DNA of 64,000 nucleotides from Oricola nitratireducens (GCF_014904745.1 NZ_JACZCS010000050.1:307617-371616), one strand, 5' to 3'. Shown: positions 26,223-39,251, counted from the stretch's first letter. Notes: generated by a model not told the origin, from the letters alone. Translations and numbers: made by a program.

Positions 26223-27551
26223 ATGTTCGGCGATTCGCCCTTACCTGCGCCAACGATGCGCGTCCTGGTTCTCGGCGCCTACGGTCTCATTGGCGCGGGG
26301 GTCAGCCGCCATTTGCGTGGCTACGGATATGCCGTCACCGGGCTTGGCCGGAACGCCTCGACGGCGCGGCGTGTTCTGCCGGAGCTGAACTGGATCGTGC
26401 GCGACATGGCGGCAATGCGCTCGCCGGACGAATGGCTGTCCGTGATCGACGGCTTCGATGCGGTGGTGAATTGCGCCGGCGCGCTACAGGACGGCCCGCG
26501 CGACGCCTTGCAGGCCATCCACGTCAATGCCGTTACTGCGCTGGCGCGAGCCTGTTCGGAACGCAATGTGCTGCTGGTACAGATTTCGGCGGCGGGCGTG
26601 TCGCCGGAAGCTTCGACGCCTTTCATGCGCACCAAGGCCCAGGGCGATGCAGCGATCCGCGCGATCGGCGGCGACTACACGATCCTGCGGCCCGGACTGG
26701 TGATCGCGCCCTCCGCTTATGGCGGCACCGCGCTTCTGCGCATGCTCGCCGCCTTTCCGCTGGTGCAGCCGATCGCCCATCCGGATGCGCCGGTGCGCAC
26801 GATTTCGCTCTATGACCTGGCGACAGCCGTCAAGATGGCTATTCGCGGCGATCTGGGATCGCAGCAGACGATCGATCTCGTCGAAGACAAATCCCGTTCG
26901 CTCGGCGCGGTGGTTGCGGCGATGAGGCAATGGCTGGGCTTCGCGCCGGCGCGCGCGCAGATCGTCATGCCGCCCTGGGTCACGAGATTTGTCAGCTTCT
27001 GCGCGGACGGCCTCGGACGACTGGGCTGGCGTTCGCCGCTGCGGCACACGGCAATGGAGGTGATGCAGGACGGCGTCGACGGCGACCCGTCATGCTGGCG
27101 CAACCTGACGAGCCGGATCATCTCTCCCTTCGAGGCGACGCTCGCCGCCACGTCGGCGCGCACGGAGGACCGGATCGCCGCGCGTCTGGCCCTGCTTCTA
27201 CCGTTCATGGTGGGCGCCCTATTTTTCCTGTGGGCCATGTCGGGGGTCGTCGGCTTCTGGCAAGCCGAGGCGGCATCGGGCGTGCTGACGGCCGGCGGCT
27301 GGCCCGACGGTCTGGCCAAAGGCGCCGTACTGCTCCTGTCGGCCGTCGATCTTCTCCTGGCGGCGCTGCTTCTGGTGCGCCGTTTCGCGGCCCTCGCCTG
27401 TCTTCTGATGGCGGCGCTGGGCGTGATCTATCTCGTCGCCGCGAGCGTCTTCGCGCCGTGGCTGTGGACCGATCCGCTCGGCTCGCTGGTCAAGATCGTG
27501 CCGGCCGTCGCGCTGGCGCTCGCCTGCCGCGCCCTGCTGCAGGAACGATGA
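26223..27551 (+). CDS. NAD(P)-binding SDR-like protein fused to a DoxX-like membrane domain
   Basis: A 442-residue fusion. Residues about 12-290 are an atypical short-chain dehydrogenase/NmrA-type Rossmann domain (VLVLGAYGLIGAGVSRHL, FDAVVNCAGALQDG, YTILRPGLVIAPSAYGG). Residues about 310-442 contain four TM helices resembling DoxX-like domains. It may oxidise or reduce a membrane-associated electron carrier; the substrate is unknown. ATG 26256 (MRVLVLGAYG) is an alternative start. The stop overlaps the next ATG, so it forms an operon with the DUF2269 gene. Confidence 0.82.
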   Translation: MFGDSPLPAPTMRVLVLGAYGLIGAGVSRHLRGYGYAVTGLGRNASTARRVLPELNWIVRDMAAMRSPDEWLSVIDGFDAVVNCAGALQDGPRDALQAIHVNAVTALARACSERNVLLVQISAAGVSPEASTPFMRTKAQGDAAIRAIGGDYTILRPGLVIAPSAYGGTALLRMLAAFPLVQPIAHPDAPVRTISLYDLATAVKMAIRGDLGSQQTIDLVEDKSRSLGAVVAAMRQWLGFAPARAQIVMPPWVTRFVSFCADGLGRLGWRSPLRHTAMEVMQDGVDGDPSCWRNLTSRIISPFEATLAATSARTEDRIAARLALLLPFMVGALFFLWAMSGVVGFWQAEAASGVLTAGGWPDGLAKGAVLLLSAVDLLLAALLLVRRFAALACLLMAALGVIYLVAASVFAPWLWTDPLGSLVKIVPAVALALACRALLQER

Positions 27552-28027
27552 TGGTCTATGAAATCGCGCTGCGCTGGCTGCATGTCATCGGCGCCTGCGT
27601 GCTGCTCGGCACCGGCGCCGGCATCGCCTTCTTCATGCTCATGGCGATGCGGACGGCCAAACCGGCGCTGATCGCCCATACTGCCTCGACCGTCGTCATC
27701 GCCGACACGATCTTCACGGCGACGGCCGTCATCGTCCAGCCGGTCACCGGCTATCTGCTGGCGCGCGAAGCCGGCTGGCCGCTGTCGGAGGGATGGATCG
27801 TGCTCTCGCTGATCCTCTACGCCGTCACCGGCCTGTTCTGGCTGCCGGTGGTCTGGATCCAGATCCGCCTGCGCGACCTCGCGCGGCGGGCAGAGGCGGA
27901 CGGAACGGCCCTGCCCGCGCGCTTCCACCGGCTCTACCAGATCTGGTTCGCTTGCGGCTTCCCGGCTTTCGTGGCGGTGCTTTCCATCGTCTGGCTGATG
28001 CTGGCAAGGCCTGCTATCGATTTCTGA
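27548..28027 (+). CDS. DUF2269 membrane protein
   Basis: A 159-residue protein with four TM helices, beginning MMVYEIALRWLHVIGACVLL, with GYLLAREAGWPLSEGWIV in the middle. This matches the DUF2269 family often found after SDR-DoxX fusions. The conserved histidine in helix 1 (RWLHV) might bind a cofactor, as in other four-helix membrane proteins; that is inference. The ATG overlaps the previous stop by four bases. Confidence 0.8.
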   Translation: MMVYEIALRWLHVIGACVLLGTGAGIAFFMLMAMRTAKPALIAHTASTVVIADTIFTATAVIVQPVTGYLLAREAGWPLSEGWIVLSLILYAVTGLFWLPVVWIQIRLRDLARRAEADGTALPARFHRLYQIWFACGFPAFVAVLSIVWLMLARPAIDF

Positions 28028-28038
28028 CGGAGGTGACG

Positions 28039-28442
28039 ATGCCAGCGCTCAAGGCCGGAACGGTCTATTTCATGCTTGTGTTCGCCGCGGGTTTCGTGCT
28101 CGGCACGATCCGGGTCCTCGCCGTCGTGCCGATGGCCGGCGAGACGGTCGCCGTACTGATCGAAACGCCGGTCATGGCGACCATCTCCTGGATCGCCTGC
28201 CGCTTCATCATCCGCCGGTTCGATGTGCCGGCCATTCTCGCCGACCGTGTGACGATGGGAGGCTTCGCATTCGCCCTGCTCATGGTCGCGGAGATCGGCG
28301 TCGCATGGCTGCTCGGTCAACGCTCCCTGTCCGGCTATTTCGCGCATTACGCGACAGTGGCCGGCGTTATCGGTCTCGCCGGCCAGATCGCCTTCGCGGT
28401 CTTCCCGGCGCTGCAATTGAGATTTCCCGAAAAAGCCGGTTC

Positions 28443-28446
<4 letters not shown>
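28039..28446 (+). CDS. Small hypothetical four-helix membrane protein
   Basis: A 135-residue protein with four hydrophobic segments (GTVYFMLVFAAGFVLGTIRV, VMATISWIACRFII, MGGFAFALLMVAEIGVAWLL, VIGLAGQIAFAVFPAL). GGAGGTGACG directly precedes the ATG, a strong ribosome site. It is the third gene of the SDR-DoxX/DUF2269 operon. The function is unknown. Its 3' end overlaps the convergent dnaE stop by four bases. Confidence 0.75.
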
Positions 28447-31955
<3,509 letters not shown>

Positions 31956-32055
31956 ATCTCTGACCAATCCCCGCGCCCGTTCCACAGCATTTCACATGCC
32001 GTAACAGAGTCGTCCTTGGCGCACTATGGGAGGGTGGGCGGCGCAGGTCCAGCAT

Positions 32056-32076
32056 TGCCGGGAGCGGGTCCCGGCA
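32056..32076 (-). other. Stem-loop between the SOS peptide gene and dnaE
   Basis: GCCGGGA and TCCCGGC pair around a five-base loop, with one more T-A pair outside. There is no U-run on the minus strand. It may end or stabilise the short peptide transcript before dnaE. Confidence 0.4.
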
Positions 32077-32095
32077 TCGCTGTGGATAGGCAGTC

Positions 32096-32182
32096 TCAGA
32101 GCGCGTTAACGCAAATCGAGAAGGTCGCGACAAACGCGGCGATGGAAACGAAAGAAGCGATATCGCGGAGGATGAGGGTCAT
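32096..32182 (-). CDS. 28-residue SOS-controlled membrane peptide (SidA-like)
   Basis: A 28-codon ORF on the minus strand: MTLILRDIASFVSIAAFVAT followed by FSICVNAL and TGA. AAGGAGAC lies eight bases before the ATG. The peptide is one hydrophobic helix with a short charged N-terminus. Its promoter carries a perfect GAAC-N7-GAAC LexA box, so DNA-damage induction is expected. Caulobacter SidA is a 29-residue LexA-controlled inner-membrane inhibitor of division that binds FtsW. From memory it also lies close to lolD and dnaE, but I could not compare sequences. I infer a SidA-type division inhibitor. A hairpin at 32056-32076 separates it from dnaE. Confidence 0.75.
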   Translation of the reverse strand: MTLILRDIASFVSIAAFVATFSICVNAL

Positions 32183-32213
32183 GGATCAGTCTCCTTGTTT
32201 TGCGTCTGTCTCT

Positions 32214-32242
32214 TTTATGTTCCATCTATGTTCTCTTTTCAA
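32214..32242 (-). promoter_or_regulatory. LexA-controlled promoter of the 28-residue peptide
   Basis: Read on the minus strand, TTGAAA (32242-32237), a 17-base spacer and CATAAA (32219-32214) form a sigma70-type promoter. The LexA box GAAC-ATAGATG-GAAC occupies 32233-32219, between and touching these elements, so LexA would block RNA polymerase. Confidence 0.8.
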
Positions 32243-32303
32243 GGGAAAAGAGTCCTATCATTAGCCCGCCCATTATCGCGGTTAACGGAGGGTGAATCCG
32301 GTC

Positions 32304-32996
32304 TCAGCCGGTATAGGGGATGATGCGGCCGTCCTCGAGCGTGACGACCCGGTCCATGCGTTCGGCGAGCGCGTGGTTGTGGGTCGCGACCAGGGCGGCA
32401 AGCCCGGACTGGCGGGCCAGCGCCGACAGTGCCTCGAAGACATAGCCGGAGGTTTCCGGATCGAGGTTTCCGGTCGGTTCGTCGGCGAGAAGGATCAACG
32501 GCGCATTGGCGACCGCGCGGGCGATGGCGACGCGCTGCTGTTCGCCACCAGACAATTCGGCCGGACGGTGCTCCGCGCGCGGCCCGACGCGCAGATAATC
32601 CAAAAGCTGGCGCGCGCGCTCGGCGGCCTCGGCACTTGGCAGGCCCCGAATCATCTGCGGGATCATGACGTTTTCCAGCGCCGAGAATTCCGGCAGCAGA
32701 TGATGGAACTGGTAGACGAAGCCGATATCGTTGCGCCGCCGCGCCGTGCGCTCCCCGTCGGAGAGCGTGCCACATGCCGCGCCCGCGATATAGACCTCGC
32801 CGCCGTCGGGGCGCTCGAGGAGACCGGCGGTGTGCAACAGCGTCGACTTGCCTGCGCCGGACGGCGCGACGAGCGCGACCATCTCGCCCGTTTTCAGTTC
32901 GAAATCGGCGCCCTTGAGGATTTCAAGCTGGTGATCGGCCTCGACATAGGAGCGCTGGACGCCCTCCAGGCGCAGAACGCTTTGAGCGGACGCCAT
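32304..32996 (-). CDS. lolD: Lipoprotein-releasing ABC transporter ATPase LolD
   Basis: A 230-residue ABC ATPase of the MacB/LolD group. It has Walker [10 protein letters not shown] (Ala replaces the usual Gly at the first position), a Q-loop at [12 protein letters not shown], the signature [14 protein letters not shown], Walker [11 protein letters not shown] and switch His in ATHNH. With LolC/E it extracts lipoproteins from the inner membrane for delivery to LolA. The ATG (32996) shares its A with the lolC/E stop, so translation is coupled. Confidence 0.95.
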   Translation of the reverse strand: MASAQSVLRLEGVQRSYVEADHQLEILKGADFELKTGEMVALVAPSGAGKSTLLHTAGLLERPDGGEVYIAGAACGTLSDGERTARRRNDIGFVYQFHHLLPEFSALENVMIPQMIRGLPSAEAAERARQLLDYLRVGPRAEHRPAELSGGEQQRVAIARAVANAPLILLADEPTGNLDPETSGYVFEALSALARQSGLAALVATHNHALAERMDRVVTLEDGRIIPYTG

Positions 32997-34318
32997 CACT
33001 CGTACCTCAGCGCTTCGACCGGATCGAGCTTGGCGGCCCGCCAGGCCGGCAAGATCGCGGCGAGGAAAGACAGGCCGAGCGACAGGAAGATGACGGCTGT
33101 CGTCTCGTAAGGATTCATCCTGGCGGGAATTTCACTGAGGAAACGGATCGTCGGATCCCAGACATCGGTGCCGGACAACCAGTTCATCACCCGCTGTATG
33201 CCCTTGATGTTCCAGCATACGAGCAGCCCGAGGATCAGGCCTGCCATGGTGCCGACGAAACCAACACCGATGCCGGCCATGATGAAGATGCGCATCACCG
33301 CCGCCTGAGTCGCCCCCATGGTGCGCAGGATGGCGACACCCCTCGCCTTCTCCTTGACCATCATGATCAGGCTCGCGACGATGTTCAGCGAGGCGACCAC
33401 GACGACGATCGACAGGATCAGGAACATGGCATTGCGCTCGATCAGGAGCGCGGAAAAGAACGCCTGGTTGCGCTGGCGCCAATCGGAGATGTAGACGGGC
33501 CGCCCCGCCGCCTTTTCGACTAGGGGCTTGTAGCTGTCAACGGCGTCGGGATCATCGACGAAAGCCTCGATCACCTGCGCCTGGCCCTCCTGATTGAAAT
33601 AGAGCTGGGCCTCCTCCAGAGGCATGAAAATGATCGACTTGTCGTATTCCGACATGCCCATCTGGAAGATCGCGCGGACAGGATAGGACTTCACGCGCGG
33701 CGTCGTGCCGAAGGGCGTTACGTCTCCTTCCGGCGAGATCACCTTGATCAGATCGCCAACCACCAGCCCGAGGTCGAGCGCCATGCCCGTTCCGATCGCG
33801 ACACCGTCACCGGTCAGATAGGATTCGACGGAACCTTCCTTGATGTTCTTGGAGATCGAATCGAGCTTGACGAAATCCTCGCCGCGAATGCCGCGCACGA
33901 GCACGCCTGATCCGGCGCCGGAATTGCCGGTCGCCAAAGCCTGCCCCTCGACGATCGGCATGACCATTTTCACGCCATGCACCTTGGCGATACGGGCGGC
34001 GACTTCCTCGTAATCGGTAAGCGGCGTGTCGACAGGCGAGATCACGAGATGGCCGTTGAGGCCGAGAATACGGTCGAGCAGTTCGGCGCGGAAACCGTTC
34101 ATCACCGCCATGACGATGATCAGCGCGGCGACACCAAGCGTGACGCCGACCAGCGAAATGATCGTCACGATGGAGACGGCCGCTTCCTTGCGGCGCGGCT
34201 TGAGATAGCGCCAGGCGACCAGCCGCTCGAAGGCCGAGAACGGGTGCGCAGAACCGTTTCGCGGCGCGGGCCCGGATGTCACTTCTGTTTCGGCGACAGC
34301 GCTCACGCGTTCAGGCAC
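32996..34318 (-). CDS. lolC: Lipoprotein-releasing ABC transporter permease LolC/E
   Basis: A 440-residue permease with four TM helices: one after the N-terminal [20 protein letters not shown], then a large periplasmic domain, then three near the C-terminus with the MacB/FtsX-type motif [17 protein letters not shown]. Only one permease gene is present, as in alphaproteobacteria that use a single LolF-like protein instead of separate LolC and LolE, so the symbol is nominal. The GTG start overlaps the end of proS by eight bases. Confidence 0.93.
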   Translation of the reverse strand: MPERVSAVAETEVTSGPAPRNGSAHPFSAFERLVAWRYLKPRRKEAAVSIVTIISLVGVTLGVAALIIVMAVMNGFRAELLDRILGLNGHLVISPVDTPLTDYEEVAARIAKVHGVKMVMPIVEGQALATGNSGAGSGVLVRGIRGEDFVKLDSISKNIKEGSVESYLTGDGVAIGTGMALDLGLVVGDLIKVISPEGDVTPFGTTPRVKSYPVRAIFQMGMSEYDKSIIFMPLEEAQLYFNQEGQAQVIEAFVDDPDAVDSYKPLVEKAAGRPVYISDWRQRNQAFFSALLIERNAMFLILSIVVVVASLNIVASLIMMVKEKARGVAILRTMGATQAAVMRIFIMAGIGVGFVGTMAGLILGLLVCWNIKGIQRVMNWLSGTDVWDPTIRFLSEIPARMNPYETTAVIFLSLGLSFLAAILPAWRAAKLDPVEALRYE

Positions 34319-35639
34319 CCTTGGCGATCAGGTTGACGGCGGCTTCCGGCGAAAGTTCCTGCTTCTCGCCGGACTTGCGGTTCTTGACCTCGACCACGCC
34401 GGACCCGATCCCGCGCGGGCCGACGGTCACCTGCCAAGGCAGGCCGATCAGATCCATGGCGGCGAATTTCGCGCCGGCGCGTTCGTGGGTGTCGTCGAGG
34501 AGAGGATCAACCCCGGCGGCGGCGAATTTCGCGTAGAGGTCGTCCGACCACGAGTCGCAGCCGGCGTCGCCGGGCTTCATATTGATGATGCCGGCGCCGA
34601 AGGGCGCCACGCTTTCGGGCCAGATGATTCCATTGTCGTCATGGGAGGCTTCGATAATGGCGGCGATGAGGCGGGTCGGCCCGATCCCGTAGGAACCCAT
34701 CGAGACGGCATGCTGCTTGCCGTCCGGGCCCGTCACGACGGCGCCCATCGGCTCGGAATACTTGGTGCCGAAATGGAAGATATGGCCGACCTCGATGCCG
34801 CGCGCCGACAGGCGCTCGGGAATCGGCGTCTTTTCCCACTCGGCCTCGTCATGCATTTCGTCGGTCGCCGCATAGGGCGTCGTCCATTTCTCGACGATCG
34901 ATGCCATTTGCGCATCATCGGTGAAATCGACATCGGCGCCGGGCACATCCATTTCCAGATAATCGCGATGGCAGAAGACCTCCGATTCACCGGTGTCGGC
35001 GAGGACGATGAATTCGTGGCTGAGGTCGCCGCCGATCGGGCCGGTGTCGGCGCGCATCGGGATCGATTTCAGGCCGCAACGCTCGAAGGTGCGCAGATAG
35101 GCGACGAACATGCGGTTGTAGGCCGCCCGGGCGCCCTCGAAGTCGAGATCGAAGGAATAGGCGTCCTTCATCAGGAACTCGCGGCCGCGCATGACGCCGA
35201 AACGCGGACGGATCTCGTCCCGGAACTTCCACTGGATATGGTAGAGGTTGAGCGGCAGGTCCTTGTAGGACCGCACATAGGACCGGAAGATGTCGGTGAC
35301 CATCTCCTCGTTGGTCGGACCATAGAGAAGATCGCGCTCGTGGCGGTCGGTGATGCGCAGCATCTCCTTGCCGTAGTCGTCGTAACGCCCGCTTTCGCGC
35401 CAGAGGTCTGCCGACTGGATTGTCGGCATCAGGATCTCGATGGCGCCGGAACGGTTCTGCTCCTCGCGAATGATGTTACAGACCTTGTCGAGAACCCGCT
35501 TGCCGAGCGGCAGCATGGAATAGATGCCGGCGGCCTGCTGGCGGATCATGCCGGCACGCAGCATCAGCCGGTGCGAGACGATCTCGGCTTCCTTGGGATT
35601 CTCTTTCAGAAGGGGCAGAAAATAACGCGACAGACGCAT
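34311..35639 (-). CDS. proS: Prolyl-tRNA synthetase (short alphaproteobacterial form)
   Basis: A 442-residue class II synthetase charging tRNA-Pro. Motif 1 ([18 protein letters not shown]), motif 2 ([20 protein letters not shown]), the GPTNEE segment and motif 3 ([13 protein letters not shown]) are present. The roughly 180-residue INS editing domain of E. coli ProRS is missing, which explains the short length and is normal in this class. It is followed by lolC/E with an overlap. Confidence 0.97.
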   Translation of the reverse strand: MRLSRYFLPLLKENPKEAEIVSHRLMLRAGMIRQQAAGIYSMLPLGKRVLDKVCNIIREEQNRSGAIEILMPTIQSADLWRESGRYDDYGKEMLRITDRHERDLLYGPTNEEMVTDIFRSYVRSYKDLPLNLYHIQWKFRDEIRPRFGVMRGREFLMKDAYSFDLDFEGARAAYNRMFVAYLRTFERCGLKSIPMRADTGPIGGDLSHEFIVLADTGESEVFCHRDYLEMDVPGADVDFTDDAQMASIVEKWTTPYAATDEMHDEAEWEKTPIPERLSARGIEVGHIFHFGTKYSEPMGAVVTGPDGKQHAVSMGSYGIGPTRLIAAIIEASHDDNGIIWPESVAPFGAGIINMKPGDAGCDSWSDDLYAKFAAAGVDPLLDDTHERAGAKFAAMDLIGLPWQVTVGPRGIGSGVVEVKNRKSGEKQELSPEAAVNLIAKGA

Positions 35640-35847
35640 GGCGGGTTCCAGAAGGGTATAGTTCGTTTCGTACGAGAATCAGGCGCAATTCCGGCGTGAC
35701 GGCAGTGTTCATAAAGCGGTTCGGGCACAAATGGAAACGGTTCTCTTTCCAATGGCCGCGCCTCGGCGCAAACACCGCGCCGGCACCACCGGACGGGGGC
35801 CGAGTTCACCTTCTACTTTACATCAACACGCGGGCTTCATTTTTTCG

Positions 35848-35876
35848 GTGACAACGGCGCCAAGCATTGCTACGAA
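35848..35876 (+). promoter_or_regulatory. Promoter of the proS-DUF1467 small RNA
   Basis: GTGACA (35848-35853), a 17-base spacer and TACGAA (35871-35876). It places transcription start at about 35882, exactly where the first hairpin of the RNA begins. No ORF follows on the plus strand. Confidence 0.55.
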
Positions 35877-35881
35877 AGGTT

Positions 35882-36046
35882 CCGGTTTTATTCGGCGAAA
35901 GCCGGATAAACCGGTGAACGCGGCCAAAGTCTTGGGAGGATCAGATTTTCCGCGCTCGGTAATCGAGCTGCGACGCTGTCAAAACAGCGGACGAAAATCA
36001 GGCCCGTTCTGAGTGGCAGGGTGCAAGCCCTGCCACTTAATTTTTT
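35882..36046 (+). ncRNA. Structured trans-acting-type small RNA, possibly alpha-r9 (SmrC9) family
   Basis: About 165 nt with no ORF, its own promoter and a strong terminator. The predicted fold has a 5' hairpin at 35882-35914 with a GAAA loop. After a single-stranded GGGAGGA stretch comes a three-way junction closed by GATTTTC (35944-35950) and GAAAATC (35993-35999), containing two hairpins (35951-35972 and 35974-35989). The terminator hairpin follows. From memory, the Sinorhizobium small RNA SmrC9 lies beside proS and a transmembrane-protein gene like the DUF1467 gene here; I could not compare sequences. The targets are unknown. Confidence 0.65.
36012..36046 (+). terminator. Rho-independent terminator of the small RNA
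   Basis: AGTGGCAGGG (36012-36021) pairs with CCCTGCCACT (36028-36037) around a six-base loop, followed by TAATTTTTT. The stop codon of the opposite-strand DUF1467 gene lies inside it. Confidence 0.92.
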
Positions 36047-36324
36047 GGATCATGGTATTGGTATTCCGGCACGATCCGCGGAAGGTCGTCGAAGCCGTAT
36101 CCCATGACCGCGGTCACGACATAGAACGCGCCGAAGATCACGAGCGATACCAGCGTCGTCAGCACGATCTTGCGCAGCAGCGCGGGCTTCACCGGCGCGC
36201 CATGGTCGGTGCCCAGGGTTATGTCGTTATTCTCGATCTGGCTGCGCACGCCGACGGGCAGCATCGTGAACAGCACGAGCCACCAGATGACGAAGAAGAT
36301 GGCGATTATCGATACCCAACTCAC
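36037..36324 (-). CDS. DUF1467 membrane protein
   Basis: A 95-residue protein with two TM helices (SIIAIFFVIWWLVLFTMLPV and IVLTTLVSLVIFGAFYVVT) separated by a short acidic loop containing GVRSQIE. This matches DUF1467, conserved beside mce and proS in Hyphomicrobiales. The function is unknown. It starts three bases after the epimerase stop, so it shares that operon. Confidence 0.85.
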   Translation of the reverse strand: MSWVSIIAIFFVIWWLVLFTMLPVGVRSQIENNDITLGTDHGAPVKPALLRKIVLTTLVSLVIFGAFYVVTAVMGYGFDDLPRIVPEYQYHDPKN

Positions 36325-36327
36325 GGT

Positions 36328-36732
36328 TCAGACCTGCTCCAGTTCGATGAGGGTGCCGTCGAAATCCTTCGGGTGAAGGAACAGCACCGGCTTGCCATGC
36401 GCACCAGTCCGCGGTTCGCCGTCGCCGAGCACGCGCACGCCCTCAGCGCGCAGCGCATCGCGCGAAGCGATGATGTCCTCGACCTCGTAGCACATGTGGT
36501 GAATGCCGCCGGACGGATTCTTTTCCAGGAAGGCGGCGATCGGCGACCGGTCGCCAAGCGGCTCCAGCAACTCGGTCTTGGTGTTGGCCAGTTCGACGAA
36601 GACAACCGTGACGCCGTGTTCGGGCAACGCCTGCGGCGCGGACACCTTCGCGCCGAGAACATCGCGATATTTGCGCGTGGCGGCCTCAAGATCCGGCACG
36701 GCGATGGCGACATGGTTCAATCGTCCAAGCAT
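36328..36732 (-). CDS. mce: Methylmalonyl-CoA epimerase
   Basis: A 134-residue glyoxalase/VOC-fold protein that interconverts (R)- and (S)-methylmalonyl-CoA in propionate catabolism. Both VOC modules and metal ligands are visible: LNHVAIAVPDLE (His), VVFVELANTKTELLEP (Glu), GGIHHMCYEV (His) and GTLIELEQ (Glu). The start ATG 36732 follows GGAGATCACC. It lies 20 bp downstream of the RNase J gene. Confidence 0.93.
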   Translation of the reverse strand: MLGRLNHVAIAVPDLEAATRKYRDVLGAKVSAPQALPEHGVTVVFVELANTKTELLEPLGDRSPIAAFLEKNPSGGIHHMCYEVEDIIASRDALRAEGVRVLGDGEPRTGAHGKPVLFLHPKDFDGTLIELEQV

Positions 36733-36752
36733 GGTGATCTCCAATAACGCGT

Positions 36753-38429
36753 CTAGGCGCTCGATACGAGCACGCTGACCAGCGGCTTCTTGCCCCAGGC
36801 ATTGCGCGCGGCGGCGCGTACCGCGCCGTGTACGGCGCGCTCGACCAGATCGAGATCCCGGCGGCGCGCGCGCGGAATGCTCTCGACCGCTTCGACAGCC
36901 GCGTCATACATCAGATCCTCGATATCTTCGCCGCGGGCGTCGGTCTGCGGTACGCCGATGGCGACGATTTCGGGATCGGCGCTCAGTTCGTGATGCTTGT
37001 TCAGCACGATGGAAACGGCGACATGCCCGGCAAATGACAAGCGGCGGCGGTCGGCGATGCCGAGTTCCTCTTCGTCGCCGATCAACGCGCCGTCCTTGAA
37101 GACCTGGCCGTGCGGCACGTCATCGGCAATCTCCGGATCGCCAGGCGCCAGGCGCACCATATCGCCATTGCGTGCCGGAACCACGTCGCGGATGCCGCAT
37201 TCGGTCATCAGTTTGGCATGGGCGGCAAGATGGGCTGCCTCGCCGTGGACCGGCACGCCGATGGCGGGACGCGTCCACTTGTACATCTCGCGCAATTCGT
37301 TGCGGCGGGGATGGCCGGAGACATGCACCAGCGCATCGCCATCCTCGATGACCTCGATGCCCATGTCGATCAGGCGGTTCTTGGTCTCGATCACCGCCTT
37401 CTCGTTGCCCGGAATCATGCGCGACGAATAGACGACGGTATCGCCCGCCGTCAGCGCCACATCGCGCATTTCGTCGCGCGACAGCTTGGCGAGCGCGGCG
37501 CGCGATTCGCCCTGCGACCCCGTCAGGATGATGACGACCTTCGAACGCGGAATATAACCGAAGTCCTCTTCGGACAGGAACGGCGGCAAGCCTTCCATGT
37601 AACCGAGCTCCCTGGCGACATCGACAACGCGTTTCATCGACCGTCCCAGCAGCAGAACCTCGCGGCCGCAGTCGCGTGCGGCTTCGGCAATCGAACGGAT
37701 GCGCCCGACATTGGACGAGAAGGTGGTAACAGCCACCCTGCCCTCGGCCGCCTCGATCACCTTTCGAAGGCCGTCCGAAACGTCCTGCTCCGACGGCGAG
37801 ACTCCCTCGCGCATGGCGTTGGTGGAGTCGCAGATCAGCGCCAATACGCCCCGGTCGCCGAGCTTCTCGAAGGCGTTGCGGTCCGTCTTCGGCCCCATCG
37901 CCGGTTCGTCGTCGTCCTTCCAGTCGCCTGTGTGCAGGACGGTGCCGAGCGGCGTGGTGATCGCAAGCGAGACCGGCTCCGGAATGGAGTGGGTGACCGT
38001 GACGGTCTCGATCTCGAAAGGACCGGCCTGAAATTTACCGCCCGGCTGGAACACGGTAACGTCGATCTTGGGTGCCCCGGGCTCCGATTGCGCCTTGGCC
38101 TCGAGCAGACCGGCGGTGAACGCGGTCGCGTAAACGGGCAGCGTGCCCTCGGGAGAAATGCGCGGATAAAGCGTCAGGACCGCGCCGTAATGGTCCTCAT
38201 GCGCGTGCGTGATAATCATCGCGCGCACATTTTTGCGCTCAGACTCCAGAAAGCGGATATCGGGCAGCACGAGATCGACACCCGGCAGGTTCGGCCCCGG
38301 GAAGGTCACGCCGCAGTCGACGACGATCCATTCGCGGTTACCCTTGGGGCCAAATCCGTACATCGCCAGATTCATGCCGATTTCACCCACGCCGCCAAGC
38401 GGCACAAACACCAATTCTTCCATGCTCAT
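36753..38429 (-). CDS. rnj: Ribonuclease J
   Basis: A 558-residue metallo-beta-lactamase/beta-CASP ribonuclease with endo- and 5'-3' exonuclease activity. It contains the zinc-binding HAHEDH signature (IITHAHEDHYGAVL), HTGDWK, the beta-CASP motifs LICDSTNAM and VHVSGHP, and a C-terminal domain. In alphaproteobacteria it matures rRNA 5' ends. Its ATG overlaps the birA stop (ATGA), so it is translated with birA downstream of nuoN. Confidence 0.95.
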   Translation of the reverse strand: MSMEELVFVPLGGVGEIGMNLAMYGFGPKGNREWIVVDCGVTFPGPNLPGVDLVLPDIRFLESERKNVRAMIITHAHEDHYGAVLTLYPRISPEGTLPVYATAFTAGLLEAKAQSEPGAPKIDVTVFQPGGKFQAGPFEIETVTVTHSIPEPVSLAITTPLGTVLHTGDWKDDDEPAMGPKTDRNAFEKLGDRGVLALICDSTNAMREGVSPSEQDVSDGLRKVIEAAEGRVAVTTFSSNVGRIRSIAEAARDCGREVLLLGRSMKRVVDVARELGYMEGLPPFLSEEDFGYIPRSKVVIILTGSQGESRAALAKLSRDEMRDVALTAGDTVVYSSRMIPGNEKAVIETKNRLIDMGIEVIEDGDALVHVSGHPRRNELREMYKWTRPAIGVPVHGEAAHLAAHAKLMTECGIRDVVPARNGDMVRLAPGDPEIADDVPHGQVFKDGALIGDEEELGIADRRRLSFAGHVAVSIVLNKHHELSADPEIVAIGVPQTDARGEDIEDLMYDAAVEAVESIPRARRRDLDLVERAVHGAVRAAARNAWGKKPLVSVLVSSA

Positions 38430-39229
38430 TCTTGTTCTTTTTCGAGCGCGTATCCGGCGCCGCCTGTCAAATTGTCAAAGAAAAGATCACCAGCGGAAAT
38501 CGGCTGGATGGCCCCCTGCCGGGTACGGAGAAGCAGAATTCCGTCGGCATCGATACCTTCAAATAGGCCTTCCACCCGCTCGGTTGCAAGGTTGACGGTA
38601 ATGGATTCCCCCAACCCGTGCGCGTGGGCGAGCCAGCGGTCGCGGATCGCCGCCATGCCGCGGCCTCCATCCCAGAGCGCCAGAGCCTTGTCCATGGCCC
38701 GCGCCAGATGGGCGAACAGCGTCGCCGGCGTGGCGCTTATGCCTTCGCGGTTCAGCGCCGTCGCCGGATAAAGACCCGGATCGGGATGGCTGACGATGTT
38801 GATGCCGCAGCCGATGACGACCGCCAGACGCCCGTCGCGCAGGATCTGGCTTTCGAGCAGCATGCCGCAGCATTTCGCGCCGTTCAGCAGGATGTCGTTC
38901 GGCCACTTGATGGAAAGCAGCGTGCCGGGCGGCAGTCCGCAGGCGGCGATCGCCTCACGCACGGCGACGGCGACGACCAGCGGCAGCGCGCCGAGCCCGG
39001 CAACCGGCGCCGGATTAATCAGCAATGCGGAGGCGTAGAGATTGCCCGGCGGCGACGACCATTCGCGGCCGCGCCGGCCGCGTCCCGAGAGCTGTTCGGC
39101 GGCGGTGATCCAGAGATTGCCGAGATCGCCGGCAGCCGCCAGCGCCATGGCTTCCGCATTGGTCGAACCGACGGCCATCAGGTTCAGGTGCCGCCAGGCC
39201 GGCAGGCCCTCGATCGCTGATCCCGTCAC
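38426..39229 (-). CDS. birA: Biotin-[acetyl-CoA carboxylase] ligase
   Basis: A 267-residue biotin protein ligase that joins biotin to the carboxyl carrier subunit. Visible signatures are the biotinyl-AMP loop GRGRRGREWSSPPGNLY, LSIKWPNDILL and VIGCGINI, then a C-terminal SH3-like segment. There is no N-terminal DNA-binding domain (E. coli BirA is about 321 residues), so it is an enzyme only, not a repressor. GTG start 22 bp after nuoN. Confidence 0.93.
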   Translation of the reverse strand: MTGSAIEGLPAWRHLNLMAVGSTNAEAMALAAAGDLGNLWITAAEQLSGRGRRGREWSSPPGNLYASALLINPAPVAGLGALPLVVAVAVREAIAACGLPPGTLLSIKWPNDILLNGAKCCGMLLESQILRDGRLAVVIGCGINIVSHPDPGLYPATALNREGISATPATLFAHLARAMDKALALWDGGRGMAAIRDRWLAHAHGLGESITVNLATERVEGLFEGIDADGILLLRTRQGAIQPISAGDLFFDNLTGGAGYALEKEQE

Positions 39230-39251
39230 GGGCCGGTCCCGGCTCCCGGGC

